A stretch of 64,000 nucleotides of DNA from Monosporascus cannonballus (taxonomy: Eukaryota; Ascomycota; Sordariomycetes; Xylariales), in contig QJNS01000009.1 of NCBI GenBank assembly GCA_004154925.1, forward strand, positions 62,001-126,000, read 5' to 3'. The notes under the pieces were generated by a model. That model did no database searches, was not told the origin of the DNA, and saw nothing but the letters and a program-made list of their open reading frames with translations. Each line of letters begins with the position of its first letter. Position 1 is the stretch's first letter. This document shows, piece after piece, positions 45,166-58,200 of the stretch. The translations under genes were made by a program, and so were the position numbers.

Positions 45166-45680
45166 CTATGCCCTGGATCCTCGCGAACATCGTACTCGCG
45201 AAGGCGTCGCAACGCCGGTCGCTTCCGCTCCAGCACCCCGCGACTGAGTCCCGTTAGGCTCCTCAGGATCGACCGGTTCCTCGGAGTAAACGGAGAAGAA
45301 ACCATCGCCACCGCCTGTCGATGCAGTTAGCCCACCTGACTTCCTACCTTCCCCACCCCAAGGTAGCGATCAACTTAGTACATACAAATATCGAGGTCGA
45401 AACCGGCACATGGGAGGTTACAGTTGTCCTCCCCGACCTGCTGGTCCCGGGGAGGGAGCAGGTTTCCGCAGAAACAGGAGGTGTGGTTGCCGAGGGCCGC
45501 CACCGGCTGGTGCGAGGCCTCGCATATGGACTGGCAGAGCCCGACCGACTGGAACGTGTTTTGGGTCTCGCGGCTGTTCCCCGGCGGCCCGGAGAAGCAG
45601 CCGACGTACGTGTACGATTGTCCCGCGGCGACGGCGGCGGTCGCCAGGACGAGGAGGGTCGATTTCAGCTGGCCTGACAT
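45166..45680 (-). CDS. Small secreted WSC-domain protein
   Basis: Two exons (45680-45386, 45314-45166) with a 71 nt intron (GTATGT...CGACAG, branch GCTAAC) give 147 residues in frame. A signal peptide (MSGQLKSTLLVLATAAVAAG) is followed by one WSC domain (about 22-100). Its hallmarks are YTYVGCFSGPPG, NTFQSVGLCQSICE, CFCGNLLPP, CNLPCAGFDLDIC, and a GGG...FSVY end after the intron. WSC domains bind carbohydrates and occur in cell-wall stress sensors and secreted lectin-like proteins. No transmembrane helix is visible in this model, so it is secreted rather than a sensor. The final 35 residues are low complexity, and an alternative last exon cannot be excluded. Confidence 0.8.
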
Positions 45681-47526
45681 GTTTCGTTTGTGGGATGTTC
45701 TAAGTGCCGCCTGTGTGTTGGTTATTTGGAGTGAATAAATGAATGGACGATATTGTCACGAATAGTTGGAGAAACATATATATATATATATGCATACATA
45801 TATACGAGGTGAGTTCTCGTAGGCATCAAATTTTGTTTCAGCAAACGAGCGATGAAGGGGGAACCTGAGTGGCGCAGCCGAATCCTTCGTTCATGCACGG
45901 TCACTGTCCAGGTTGTGGACAAAATAATTGTCACACTTCGCTCTTACCCCCCTCAACCTCAATAATGTAATATCAATAGATAAGCCGTTTCATGTTTGCT
46001 GACTTCAGAATATATATTAATTAATAAGCTTAAAATAAGTAGGTTAACAATATTTACAGTGTTTTAAGCCTTCTCGGTAGTGTTTTATAACCTTTGCAAA
46101 TAATTGCATCGGATAGAAGTTGCTCTGCAGCAGTGTGGGGTGGGGTGTGTCAATTCTTTTATCCACGACCTGGCAGTGACCATTCAGTGGGACATATTAT
46201 GCTACCGTTTGAGCCTAGCGCATTGGCGACCTGTTATCATTATGGATACGATGCTGACAGCCTGCTGAAACGCGGTCGCGATTCCTCAATCCCATGCGGC
46301 CATTGGACATGCGCGGCATGTCAGCTCCTGGGAAACAGCCGGTTCATACAACCGACGGAAATGCGGGATCATGGATCCCGAAGCGTTGTCGACAGCTCCG
46401 CACGCCCAATACGATGCAGGAGCGCGTTCACTACCACGGACTCCTTTGAGAGATTGGGTGTCAGTCCCGTTGAGGCCGTAGAGGAAAACGACCGCCGCGT
46501 TCAACTCGGCCGAGAGATTGCTGCAGAAGACATCGTATATCGAAGGTGGGGATGTAAAAGGGGCGCGGTGCGGACCGTTCGAATCTTGCCCTGAGATTTC
46601 TCGATGTAGAAGGTAATCGACCTCGGCCGGGACGGCTTATGTTAATTCAACTACCCGATACCCCTGTACCTGATAGCATTAAGGGGCATACACCTTAACT
46701 TCAACACTTAACTATTTGTTCACAACGCTAGGTTGAGATTCGTAACGTTGATCCCCTGGTTGGCCTTAAGATCCCATACCTGTAACCTCGCTATCCAGAC
46801 TCATCCTACAATGGACTGGACTTAAGAAGGCGAATAACGGACGGGGCTGCGTTCATGCCGTTGCTACGAGTGCTTTGAGACAGGCAGGATGGAGGGTATT
46901 GGAACCAGCAGCCACGGCCTCTCGTATAAGAGAAGGCCGTCCTTCCTTATGGAGCTTGAATCTCCATAAAAACAATTCAAGGGGTTAACTGGGAGGTATC
47001 GGGTACGTGCGAGCGATGTAGATGCACGGTCTTAAATACCGTGTGGATTAAGCCTTAATCCACCAGCCAATAGAGATTCAGATGAAACAAATCAGCCTGG
47101 TCCCAGGCATCCAGCTCATTACCCAAAAAGGCCAACATGACGTCTCGGGCACCTGGGCATGTGATCCTGCACGTGGAGTGGAGAAAGATGAATATCAGGA
47201 GAAAGAAAAGCACTTAGCCGATGCTGCCTTACGTTTAGGCGCATTTATTATAGGTGTATGCCAACTGGATCACACTTAGGGCTAAACTACCTCAGAACCA
47301 ATCGCGCATTTCCGAGCTTCTAGTTTCTGCTTGCATCCACAATACTACCCGCTCCCCCTCTTTTGCTTGACGCCCTACCCGGCATCTCACGATAACTAAC
47401 CCACTAATTTCCTTCTCCCAGTCCTTTGACCTGAGCCAAAGAAAAGAAGTCATCCCGTCGCAACCCAATATAAACACCCAAATACAGACCACCATCACCA
47501 CCACCCTCACCACCCTCACCGCGACC
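45681..47526. other. Intergenic stretch with a TA microsatellite
   Basis: Contains a (TA)n run at about 45775-45806, some 100 bp upstream of the WSC start. Open frames at 46094-46594 (+) and 46286-46504 (-) overlap and match nothing I know. The last 45 bp before 47527 are an ACC/ATC-rich leader (CACCACCACCCTCACC). Confidence 0.4.
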
Positions 47527-47964
47527 ATGGCCTCCGCACAAGTCTGCCCGGTCGTTGGAACGACGAACAACACCCTGCCGCCCTCGCACCCGGACGTCGA
47601 CCTCACGAAGCCGGGCGTCTGTCCCGTGGTGGGCGCCAAGACGGAGCACCACCACAACCTGAGCAAGCACCCGTCGGTCGCGAGCGCCGCCGCCCCCTCG
47701 GACGCCCAGGCCTGCCCCGCGCTCCGGACCCTTGTCGAGAGCGACCCCAAGGCCCGCGAGATGGACGACCGCGTGTGCCCCGTCGTCGGGCCCGTCACCA
47801 CCGTCCTGCCGCCCGACCACCCGAGCACCGACGGCCGCGCCGACGCCGACGCCTGCCCCGTCACGAAGGCGAGGGTCGGTCACCACAAGGACAAGGTCGT
47901 GCTCCACCCCAGCGTCGAGGGCGCCGCGGGCGTGTGTCCCGTCACCGGGGCGAAACAGGCTTGA
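47527..47964 (+). CDS. Cys-Pro repeat protein with internal duplication
   Basis: Intronless, 145 residues, ATG in a good context (ACCATGG). All six cysteines are followed by Pro (7, 32, 63, 84, 110, 137), mostly as VCPVVG or CPVT. Two copies of a roughly 77-residue unit can be aligned: CPVVG, LPP(S/D)HP, CPV, HH(H/K), HPSV, CP. Four His-Pro pairs (21, 48, 98, 127) and two His clusters (41-43, 119-120) keep the same order in both halves. No signal peptide or membrane helix. Cys-Pro is the core of heme-regulatory motifs, so heme or metal binding is a testable guess. I know of similar unnamed fungal proteins but no assigned function. Third-position GC is very high. Confidence 0.72.
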   Translation: MASAQVCPVVGTTNNTLPPSHPDVDLTKPGVCPVVGAKTEHHHNLSKHPSVASAAAPSDAQACPALRTLVESDPKAREMDDRVCPVVGPVTTVLPPDHPSTDGRADADACPVTKARVGHHKDKVVLHPSVEGAAGVCPVTGAKQA

Positions 47965-49149
47965 GGGTTGGGGAACTTGGGCTTTTGAGAATGAGGCGAA
48001 ACGGTGTTTATCGAAGGATCGATTAAGTCACTGTCTACTGTCTACAAACTATCGTGTTCTCGCTATTTGGAGAAGCGTGCGGTCCAGCTATGTGATATAT
48101 TGAGCTACTTATCTGGATCTGCGCATTATGAATATGCCCAACAGATCCTTTCAATTGTCTAGGTTGCGCAGAGGTGGAAAAGTATGACTTGTGTTCTAAA
48201 ACTCCAGGTGCCAAGGATGATAATCCAAATTTGCCAAGCAATATCTAGGATATTTGGGGTTTCTTATTTGCTCCCGCTCGTAATGTAAGGGAAGGTGTCT
48301 AAAGTGCTATGGCCGGGAAGTTGGTCGATGAGTTTGATGTCAGCCGTCGAAGAAACCGGCGTCCGTAGGCTATGTCATTATCGACTATAAAGCTACTCGA
48401 GTCTAATCTGTGCATCACTTTGATGACCCAGCACCACGAGAAGCAGTTGCCCCCTTTCGTTTCCGTCTGTAGCGACTATCTTAAGCCCCATTCCATACGT
48501 ATGGAGTACAACGCTAATGCTTGGGCACTCGCACTCTCGAACACTCCTCCGCTCCATATGATTGCTATCGTACCAGCCAAGACGGCGGCTGCCATCAGCA
48601 GCCAGGATACTAAGACTGCCCAGCGCAGCAAATGCCACATGATTACCTCCTGTACCTCTCACTCGCTACCTCTCTGGCTGGATTGCTAATATATGGCATA
48701 ATCAGGCCTAATTACTCGTTCAGTCCCCAGATCAGAAGCCTTACGGTCGCGTAACTCGGAGTTTCCGGTGGTACTTATAGCTTGAAAGAGCCCTGAGGTC
48801 CACCTTGTTCTTCGGTTTCTTAGCCCGCAGCTAGGGTGGGTGTGAAGCACCCGCGAGAAACATCCGTATGCTAGCAAGAGGGAAACTTTGTTACAAGTCG
48901 GCAAATGCCTGACTTGTGACAATTTGCTATGCAGTGCACGAGGGCGAAATGATACGAGGGTAAATTTGAAGGAGATGATTGCTAGCCTATTATTACCGGT
49001 TCTCCTAATTCTCATATATCTCAGTATAATATGATGGTAATTAATTGGAGTAACCCGCGACTCCTGAGTCGCGCCAACCTCGGACCCCTCCGTGATGTAG
49101 CTTATCGGTATGAAATGAAGCCAATAACAACGTGAATCCACAAGTAGCG
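47965..49149. other. Intergenic, no supported gene
   Basis: A minus-strand frame starting near 48641 encodes a short hydrophobic start (MWHLLRWAVLVSWLLMAAAV) followed by a stop about 36 codons later. It could be a small membrane peptide or a stray, and no splice extension was evident. Confidence 0.35.
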
Positions 49150-50673
49150 TCATTTATTTCCGTATAGAATCGAGAGTTTCCCGCCAGGGCATTCTTCTGC
49201 ATTTGGCGGATGTCCCTCAAGCGAGATGCAACGCTTCACCTGCGTCGATCCGTCCTCATCGACCTCCTCAAAGTCTAGCACATGCTTTTCAGGTACGGGA
49301 ATGGCATTGGGAAGCTTCACTACCGTGGCCTCTTTCAAGATGTATTCTAGTGTCGTTGCCTCGTCTACCTCGTCAATTCCAAATGCGAACCCCGCCGAAA
49401 TAAGTGCCCCGGACCGAAACTGAATGCCGACGATAAAGGCATGCGTCGGTTTGCGGAACAATAGCACGCCCCATCTCAGCTGCGTAGAAGAGCACGTACA
49501 TCGTGAAGAGGTTTCCACACGTTCACACGTGGGGGGGTAGAAGGACGCGAGCTCGTAACCAGCGCTGCGTACCGTGGAATATTCTACCACATGCACGTTT
49601 TTGCGGGGCGAGGAGGTGATCCTGAAGCCGAATCCATAGGTAGATGGCAGGTCTCGGAGGTAAATCTGCTTTACGCTGTGTTTATTCGAAGGAGACAAGT
49701 GCCTGAACACTTGTGAAGGCGGTTTCCAGGCTGCGAGGAGTGCTGGAATGCAGATGGCGAATCTGCAAGCACCGGGCGAGAGTATGATTCACAGTTAGGT
49801 GACCCATATCCTGCTGCCAATATACTGTCATCGTATCGTGTCTTTAATATTTCCTCCTGCAAGCGCCTAAAAGCTTTAGGCCCTTCGCCATAAAGGAGTG
49901 GCATATTGACGTCCAGCACGCCCAAGAGACTATAGGCTATGTCTTCCGCTCGAGTTGTCTTTCTGTCCGCAGCCCAGCCCAACCGGGCGGCGGCACAGAA
50001 CCCATCGATGTCACCATATATTGCGACAAGCGGTATCCCCGTGATCTCAGACAAGAGATGGTTCTTGGAATATGGTGCTCCTTCAAGCCCTATCCAGTCC
50101 CAGTTCTTATCGAAAAAGTGGAGACTTCGCGGTGCGATGAGCTCTTGGAGGGTCCATCCTCTCGTGAACCACCGGACTCCTTCGAAACTCGGACCCCTCG
50201 TCGAAGGGAATATCGAAAGCGGAGACGTCTGCCAAGCAGACGTAGCAGACCTGAGAGTCCTTGTACCACTTGTGCATGGAATTGATGGCTTCGGAGAGCT
50301 CGGCGCTGCTGGACTTGTCTATGCAACAAGTATCAATCCAAACATAATCGTGACCGTCTCGGATAGCTTGCTGGCAACCTCCCTCTATCTTTGCATAGGC
50401 GGGCTTTATGGCATGGTCCGGCTTCGCGAGATCTTGGAAAGTGACCTCCGAATCTCCCCAGGTGTGCGAAAGTATTGCATATGGCGGGATCCTGTCCCCG
50501 ATATACTCCTCAAGCCGACGACTATGGACGTTAAGCAGCCGCGTCGCAATGTTACGAAAGAGTCCGGCCGATGACGCGTGGCGCCTTGTAAGAGATCTGT
50601 TCTGGGTCGACAGGGAATCTATTTCCATCAATAATGATTGGATGAAAAGAATGCCCGATTCTGAGCCCATCAC
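49150..50673 (-). pseudogene. Frameshifted HET-domain (heterokaryon incompatibility) gene
   Basis: The HET domain reads PPYAILSHTWG, then DYVWIDTCCIDKSSSAELSE and SMHKWYKDSQVCYVCLADV (50673-50170). Near 50165 the frame jumps by one base: WFTRGWTLQELIAPRSLHFF and the rest of the domain continue in another frame through ARLGWAADRKTTRAEDIAYS and LLYGEGPKAFRRLQEEI. A second shift lies near 49730, before the C-terminal part (49710-49150). No intron explains the first jump. The usual HET start MRLLN is TRLLN here, with ACG at 50544-50542 instead of ATG. An upstream in-frame ATG (50670) remains. Intact relatives trigger cell death on fusion of unlike strains. This copy looks inactive unless the shifts are assembly errors. 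Confidence 0.82.
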
Positions 50674-51020
50674 GTGGGGTTGCGGCCGAATACCAGCCTC
50701 CCGACCCCATCAGAGCCCATATGCAATAAAACGGGTACCTCAATAATTCGCACAATTGACACAGAGCTAATGCATGCAAATGGGCCTACTGTCCCGCTTC
50801 CCGAGACGGAATTGTTTTCCCCCTTTCGTTTCATTCGTTGCGTTACTTTTTTCCATCGGCCCACTTCATCCAAATCTAGGATAGCTATCGGTGTTACATG
50901 CGTCCCTTGCATCGAGTCTGCATTTATGAGACCCTGACATCACATACTGAAGCATATATCTGAAGAAGGTGAATTAACAGGTTGCATGACCTTTAGAAGG
51001 TCCTTGATAAAGGTGAGGGT
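50674..51020. other. Intergenic edge of the gene-bearing core
   Basis: No gene seen. Composition drops abruptly into AT-rich sequence at about 51020. Confidence 0.45.
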
Positions 51021-51049
51021 AGCGAACCCTCTTTTTATATACGTAAATA

Positions 51050-54000
51050 CAACTATAGCTAAAAGAAAAAAAATTCCGAGGGTGTATAGAGTAATCCATT
51101 TTTAATAGATAATTAAATTAAGCTAAAATTGAATTATTTAATCGATTTCAGCTAGGTTTAAGACATCTTCTTAATTATTAAAAATTAATAACTGAAACTT
51201 TCATAATGCTAAGTAATAAGCTAAAAAGAAAATATCGTAATAATTAATTTTAAAACAGAAATAAAAGAATTAAAAATATTTTAATCGAAATCTATATAGT
51301 TCGAAATATTTAAGTTTTAGAAAGTTTTTAATAAGATTTAAACTTATATTCTTAAATATTAAGATTTATTATTATATTATTAAAATGTACAAAGTTTACT
51401 AAAAAGGTTTTTTATTAATTTCAATTTTAAAATTATATAACTATAAAAGTAAAACATTTATAAAGAAAAATATAATAAGTAAAAAACAGTAGTAGTAAAT
51501 TTTTATTATCAAGTAACGTTTGAAATAAAGTCATATTTTTTTTTAGTTTTTTTAATTTTAAAATATACGCTTAAAAAGTTTAATAAAGTAACTTATTATT
51601 ATAACGTTAATAAATGTTTATATAATATGTTTTTTTATTATATAAATTTCTTAAAACCAATAATTATAAACGTTAACGTACTTTAAAATCGTAATTAGAC
51701 ATATATTTCTTTTAATAACTAAATTTTTATGTATTTATTATGGATTAAAATATTACAGCTTTTATTTAATTTTAACATAATAACTTTTAATAATTTTAAT
51801 ATAAAGCAATTGTTTAAGCGATTTGAATCAAAAATTATTAATTTAATTTTAATATTCAAAATAGTAATTATATTTTAGTTGTTAAGTTTTTACGTCTTTA
51901 AATTTTAAAAAATAGTAACAAAAATCTTTAAAATTATTTTCGATTGAAATTATGCGTAAAAGTGCCGTTATTTCTGCATAAAACAATTATATACTAAATT
52001 TTTGGTTTTTTTCCAGATTTAAAGTTCGGATACGTATAAAAAATTATAAAGATTACTTTTATCAGTAATGAAAATATATAAAGTTCATATTTTGGTAATA
52101 TTATAATAAATAAAAAATAATGTTAATTAAGTTAACATAAATAGCGATAACTTGGGATAGTAAATTTTGATTATTCGAAATATAATTATTTTAATATTAT
52201 TAATGTTTTATCTTCATATTTCGTAAAATCTCGTTAGTTAAAAACTTTTAAAATTGGTTTTTTAAATTTAAATAGTTTAAAGAGTAGATATAATTCGCTT
52301 ATTATATGGTTTCGAAAAAAAAATATTTTAAAAAATTATTATAATTTTATAAAATTATTCAAATAAAAATATTACGTTAATTTTTAGAAAAGTTTTTCAA
52401 GACGTATTTTATCTTTAACGTAAACGAATAACGTTACTTGATTATTAATTATAATATATAGATTATTTAGAACAGACTTTCATTTTAACTCTGTTAATTT
52501 TGCTTTTAAGTTTTATTATAATAAAAATACAAATTACTTGAAGGCGTATAAAGATTTTCAAAACCTTAAATAAGAACCCCAATATACGAAATGTTATAAA
52601 AAAGTACCTATATTGATTTAATAAAGTCGTTATATAAAACGTATTAATTATATTAAATTCAAGTCATTTGAAATTTAATTAAATTATAATACTGATAAAT
52701 ATACACATTTTGTTTTATTAATATATAAACGTATATATTCAAATTTTTGACGAAATTAACAATAGTTTTAAATAATGATTTTAATTTTAGATTCTTAGAT
52801 TATTCTGTATTTACTAAATCTATATATATAAATATTTATATTAACGAAAAAACTACGAGATAAATTTGCGTTTTAAATTAGTTTATAATTAAGATAGCGG
52901 TAATAAATAGTTAAATTTAATAGATTTAATTTGAAGTTTTAAGTAACTGCTGTTTAATTTTTACTTTATTTGTATTATATAATTCTTTATTAATTGTTAA
53001 AAGCAGCGAAAAAAGTGATATAATATAAACGATTACATTTAATTATAAATAAAAAAATAACGTTAAAAACGATTAAATATATATTAAACTTTTCGATTTG
53101 TGATATAAAATTAGTATTAACCAAAAGTAAGTTTTTTTGTTTTACGTGCCGAAATTAATAATAATAATTCAAATTAAGAAGCCACTTTTATATAATATTA
53201 CGATAATTAAGAGATACTTAATAGTAAATTTTAAATTTAATTTGAAAATAATATATTAAATTAGCAATAATTTCAATTTTAAAAGAGTAGGATAATTATA
53301 AATATAGGTAAATAAAGCTAAATCATACTACGTGTTATGTTATTTCTTTTTTTAAATATATTTAATAGGCTTTTTCGAAAGTATTATTAATTACCGAGTT
53401 AAAACCTTCTATTTAAAATAATGGTATAAAAGTTATTAATTTTTTTTTAAATATTTTACCAAAGGTTTTAATTAAAACAATTTATAAATATCACGATAAT
53501 CTTTTAAATATCTTTTATAAATTTATAATTTTTTTGTTAATTGTTAAGTTTTTAATAATAATTATATTTAGGATATTTTTATTGAAAATATTTATTTAGA
53601 CAAAGAAAATTTCAAACGTAGTAAAATAATTTACGTTGTATATATTAAGATCAACAAGGTGCTAAACATCGTAAAAAACGTTAAAATATAAAGAAAAAAA
53701 GCAGTAAAAATTGTTAAAACGATTTTAAAGTGTTATATTTTTAGAAATAGTATTATCTAATATGTTGAAAAATAGAAAAAGACTTTAAAATAATAAAGAT
53801 ATTTTAAATAACTTAATATTAATTATTTTTGCGCAATTAATATATCGGACTTATCATGATTTTAATTAAATTAATTGCGAATGTATTATTTAAAGTATAA
53901 CAAGATAGAATTATTTAATTAAAATTAAACTTTAAAAATTGTAATTAGAAAGCGTTTAATATATTGTGAGCGCACCGAAATAAGGTTTTTTCGAGGTGCA

Positions 54001-55250
54001 ATAGAGCTTAATAACTAATATAATTACTTTTATCCTACGATATTTATAAAATCGTAAAACGATTTTAAAGTATTTATTATTTTCTAAAAATAAAAATAAT
54101 AAATTAAGAAATATCGCCATGATATCATTTTTATCGAAAATTTAAAATACAATAACAGAATTTTTGAAGCAATTATAATTATTATTAATTTATAAAAAAA
54201 CATGAAAATGAAATATTTTAAATTTTATTCTACAAGTTTCTTAATCAGAAATTTAATACTAAAAATATAATACGACAATGATTGTATAATTGTTAATAAC
54301 TTTAAGAAATTTTCTTATTTTTTTACATTTTTAACAAAATACGAATATCGAAAAATAATATCTCGTTTTTTAAAGAAAACCTTTTAGTATATACGAATTA
54401 CTATATAAAACTATTTCTGATAAAAAATCTATATTTATTTTAGAGTTCTATAAGAGCTTTATAAAACTGAGCAACTCAAAATATCAATTGTTTTATTTGT
54501 TTAGCTTTTAAACGGCTAAGTACATGAAATAATTAAATTAAAAATTTATTTATAGATTAATAAATATAGAATATTATTTTTATATAAAAAATTTAAAATA
54601 ATTTCAATACATGTAAATTTTGAGTTTATAACCGATACTTTTAAGAACATATATAGTAATTTGTAAACAATAAAATATTATTTATATTACAATTAAAAAC
54701 TTGATTAATTTTAAAAAAAGAAATTTTTTACACCCCTATAAAAATAATTAATTCAAAAAACTCAATAAAACAAATTCTGTTTTAAATATATTAATCCATA
54801 TAAAATTATATAAAGAATTTAAGAAATACTTATTAGCTTTAGTCTTTATTAAATATTGAAGTTTATTAAACTTGTTATTTTTTCGTCGTTAAATTAAAAA
54901 TGAATACTACTAAAAATATTAAGAAATAAAAATAAAACAAATAACGAAATATCGTCGAATATAAAAAGAATTTCAATATAAAGAAAGGGATAAAGTTACT
55001 TATAACTCTATTAAATATAAAATTTATTCGGATTTCAAAAATATTTAAAATTCTGTAAAAAAATCTTGTAAATATTTAATATCAGGTAAAAAGTGTTTAT
55101 TAATATCGATGAATAAGATATAATTAAGCTAAAACTTTAAACAACGTTTTCTAAACAGTTAGATTTTTCTTTATAAACGATAGGCTTTAGTAATATGCTA
55201 ATTAACTATGAAAATAGGAACGTTTATCTCGTTATACGATCGATTATAAA
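51050..55250 (+). mobile_element. Heavily RIP-degraded chromovirus, copy G
   Basis: A plus-strand integrase is still readable at about 54280-54700 (IVNNFKKFSYFFTFLTKYE, later a YQLFYLFSF segment where relatives have the HPQTDGQ region). A chromodomain-like remnant follows at about 54960-55100, aligning base by base with the one in copy B. Upstream parts are too eroded to place. AT content is extreme and stops are frequent. The left end sits at the border with the gene core and no LTR was found there. Confidence 0.65.
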
Positions 55251-55259
55251 CTATATATT

Positions 55260-58200
55260 TGTAACAGCTAAAGATTTAACCAACTATTAAATCTAAGTCG
55301 TACGGGTTTATGATAGCAGAAATATCGCGAGATTTTAAGTAATAAATATAATAATCAATTACGTTTCGTAATACTAAGAATATTTTAAGTAACTAGATTT
55401 TATTACAAACATCTGTTATTTACGTTATAGTAATAATAAATATATATATTTTATATAAGTAAACTAGATTTATATTAGATTTTAAAATTATTATAAATTT
55501 ATGTTCTTTAAATACAATTAGTTTTATATAAATTTAAATGGAATTTGATGTCAAAACAGATTTAAATTACGTAATTTATTTATATAGATTCGACCAATTT
55601 TTACGAACTATTATGGTTTAAGTTGTAATATAATCTTCTTTTTTTTCAAGATTTTTACTCCTTAAAGATTTATTTTTAATAACTTTTATTTAATTATTGC
55701 AAGTTGTGTTATTAATTATAAATATTATAGTTATCCTAACCAACGAGAAAACTAAAAATCTTTAGTTATTTATATTGTTAAATTTGGTTTTAAAAATAAT
55801 AATACATATGCTATATTTCGAAAATGATATTAAATATTAAATAGGTAAAGAAATCCGTTGTTATAATAAATATATTAAAAATAGTTGTCGTTACGATAAC
55901 TTCGACGTCGTAATCGATGTTTTGCGTTATATTAAAAAAAAGAATTATTGGGATCGAAAGGAAGTTGTTATCGAAAAAAACGTTGTTCCATATTTAGTAG
56001 GAGATAAAGAAGAATTTGGCGTGTAAATAACGCGATATTAACGAGATTATCGGTCGTTTTTTTATTTACGTAGTTAAAAACATTTTTACGAAAAAAGAGC
56101 TAAAATTGTGAATTATAGGTTTTAGTTAATAGGCGAAATAGAAAAATAAAAATGCGTAAAAACTAAGTCTACTATATCCGTACCTTTTGTTAACCTTTTT
56201 AACTGGTTTATTTTAGAGAACCTTAATTAAGGAGCTATTATCGATAATTCCGACGTTGCTGGTAAAAATTCTTTAGCAGGCGTTGAGTATTTTTAAGATT
56301 TTTTTCGCGAGTTTCTAGATGTTCTTAAAATTTAGGTAATTCTTTTATTCAATTAAATATTAGATAAATCCGTTTTTTATATATTTATAGTGTTTTTAGT
56401 TTCGTATATAACTTCGTTTTTCGTGTTCATATTATCTTATTCCGTATAAACCTTAATAATATTTGTTTTTAATTCAAGTAAGAAAATATAGAAAACGAGA
56501 TAAAGTTAATTTTTTATTAGATTTTGAATTTAAATATTTTTTATAATAAATGAAGCCATTTTTTACAAAAAAACATTAATGCCTTTAACTTTTAAAATTA
56601 CAATAATTATTTATTTCATTATATAAACACTTTAATTTTTGTTTTATTATCTAATATATTTAAATAAACTATTTCGATAAGAACAATATTTTAACTTTAA
56701 TAAATATATTATATATATTTTTAGAAGTGATAAATATAAATGTAAGGTTTAGGTTTATTAAACGTATTTAAATTTCTGTATAACATTTTATCTTAGATAT
56801 TAATTAAGTAATAATTAATTTTGTAACTTTAATATATTTTCGTAATTAATATAATATTATAAATATATTTTTAACATTTAATATTTTTATTCAATTTATT
56901 CGTCTCTTTACAACCTTTATCCGCGAAATAATTTATGGTTTATATCGATTTATATTATGAAATTTTAACGAAGTTTTAATATAAATGCATCCTTTTATTT
57001 AAAGTCTTTTTATATTATAATTTATATATATTAAAAATATTCTTTATTAAAATATATATTGTTTACTCAGAATAAATATTCTTCTTATCGTAAAATATAA
57101 TGGAATTCCTTAAATTTAGTAATAATTATAAAAAGTATTATCATAATACATTTTCGTTATTAAATCTTTAAATGCGAAAAATGTATTAAAAAAGTTTATC
57201 ATGAACAAATTTTATAAGTTTTTTAAATTTAATAATAATTATATTTTTTTCGTAAAATCTGTATCCTTATATTTTCACCTTATTTTAAAAATAACATCAA
57301 CGCCGTATTGTTTTAAATTATTATTTTAATTTTTAAAAAATGTTAAATGCATTAAAAATATTTGAAAGCTTTATAAATGCTTAACTATTTATGTAATTAA
57401 TATTTATATATAAAACGTGGTAAATTTATTTAACTTTTCGTTTTTTACGAGCTTGTCGTTATATTTCTCAATTTTTCAATATATATCGTATAATATGAGG
57501 CGTGTTATTATAATTTAGCGCACCGTAAATATAGTTTTAAAAAATAATATCAGAAATTATAAAATCAATTTTACTTAAATTTTTTACAAAATTCACAATT
57601 TATTTAAAACATTAATTTTATTATTTCTTTGAATCTTTTATATAAATAATAGCGAAATCAAAACTCTTTTAAGTATTATAATTATCGTTCTATAAATTCT
57701 TTAATCGTAATCAAATAAATAAAGATTTTTTTAATAAAGTATTTAAATTTTAGAAAAACAATATCGAGGATTGTAAATTCCTTATTTAAAATAGTTTAGT
57801 TCAATTTAGCTTTTTTAATTATATAAAAGAAATAGGATAAAATATAATTCGTTTTAACTATTGCGTTATTTAATTATCGAGTTTAATATATAATTCGAAA
57901 TATCATTTTTAGTTTAACGAAACGTGTTAAATTATATATAACTAATATTATTTCGTTAATAATAATATTTTCAATTATTTTAACTTTTTTTACTATATAT
58001 AATATTTATTAGAATATATTTTACAAATATTAAATAAAAATATAATAATTTTGTTTAAATCTGATAAAACCTTTTTTTAATACTTAATAATTCCGTAAAA
58101 TAGGTTTAATTATAATTATCGTTAGGTATATTATATTTATAACGATACGTAAGATTTATTTTAGTAGATATCGAAATTAATAATACATTTTAAATATTGT

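Noticed and set aside
46094..46594. 166-codon plus-strand open frame and a 72-codon minus-strand frame over it
   Set aside because: Neither has a recognisable domain, signal peptide or splice context, and they overlap on opposite strands; coding status cannot be supported.
48580..48645. Short hydrophobic peptide frame (MWHLLRWAVLVSW)
   Set aside because: Too short to separate from chance, with a stop soon after and no clear second exon.
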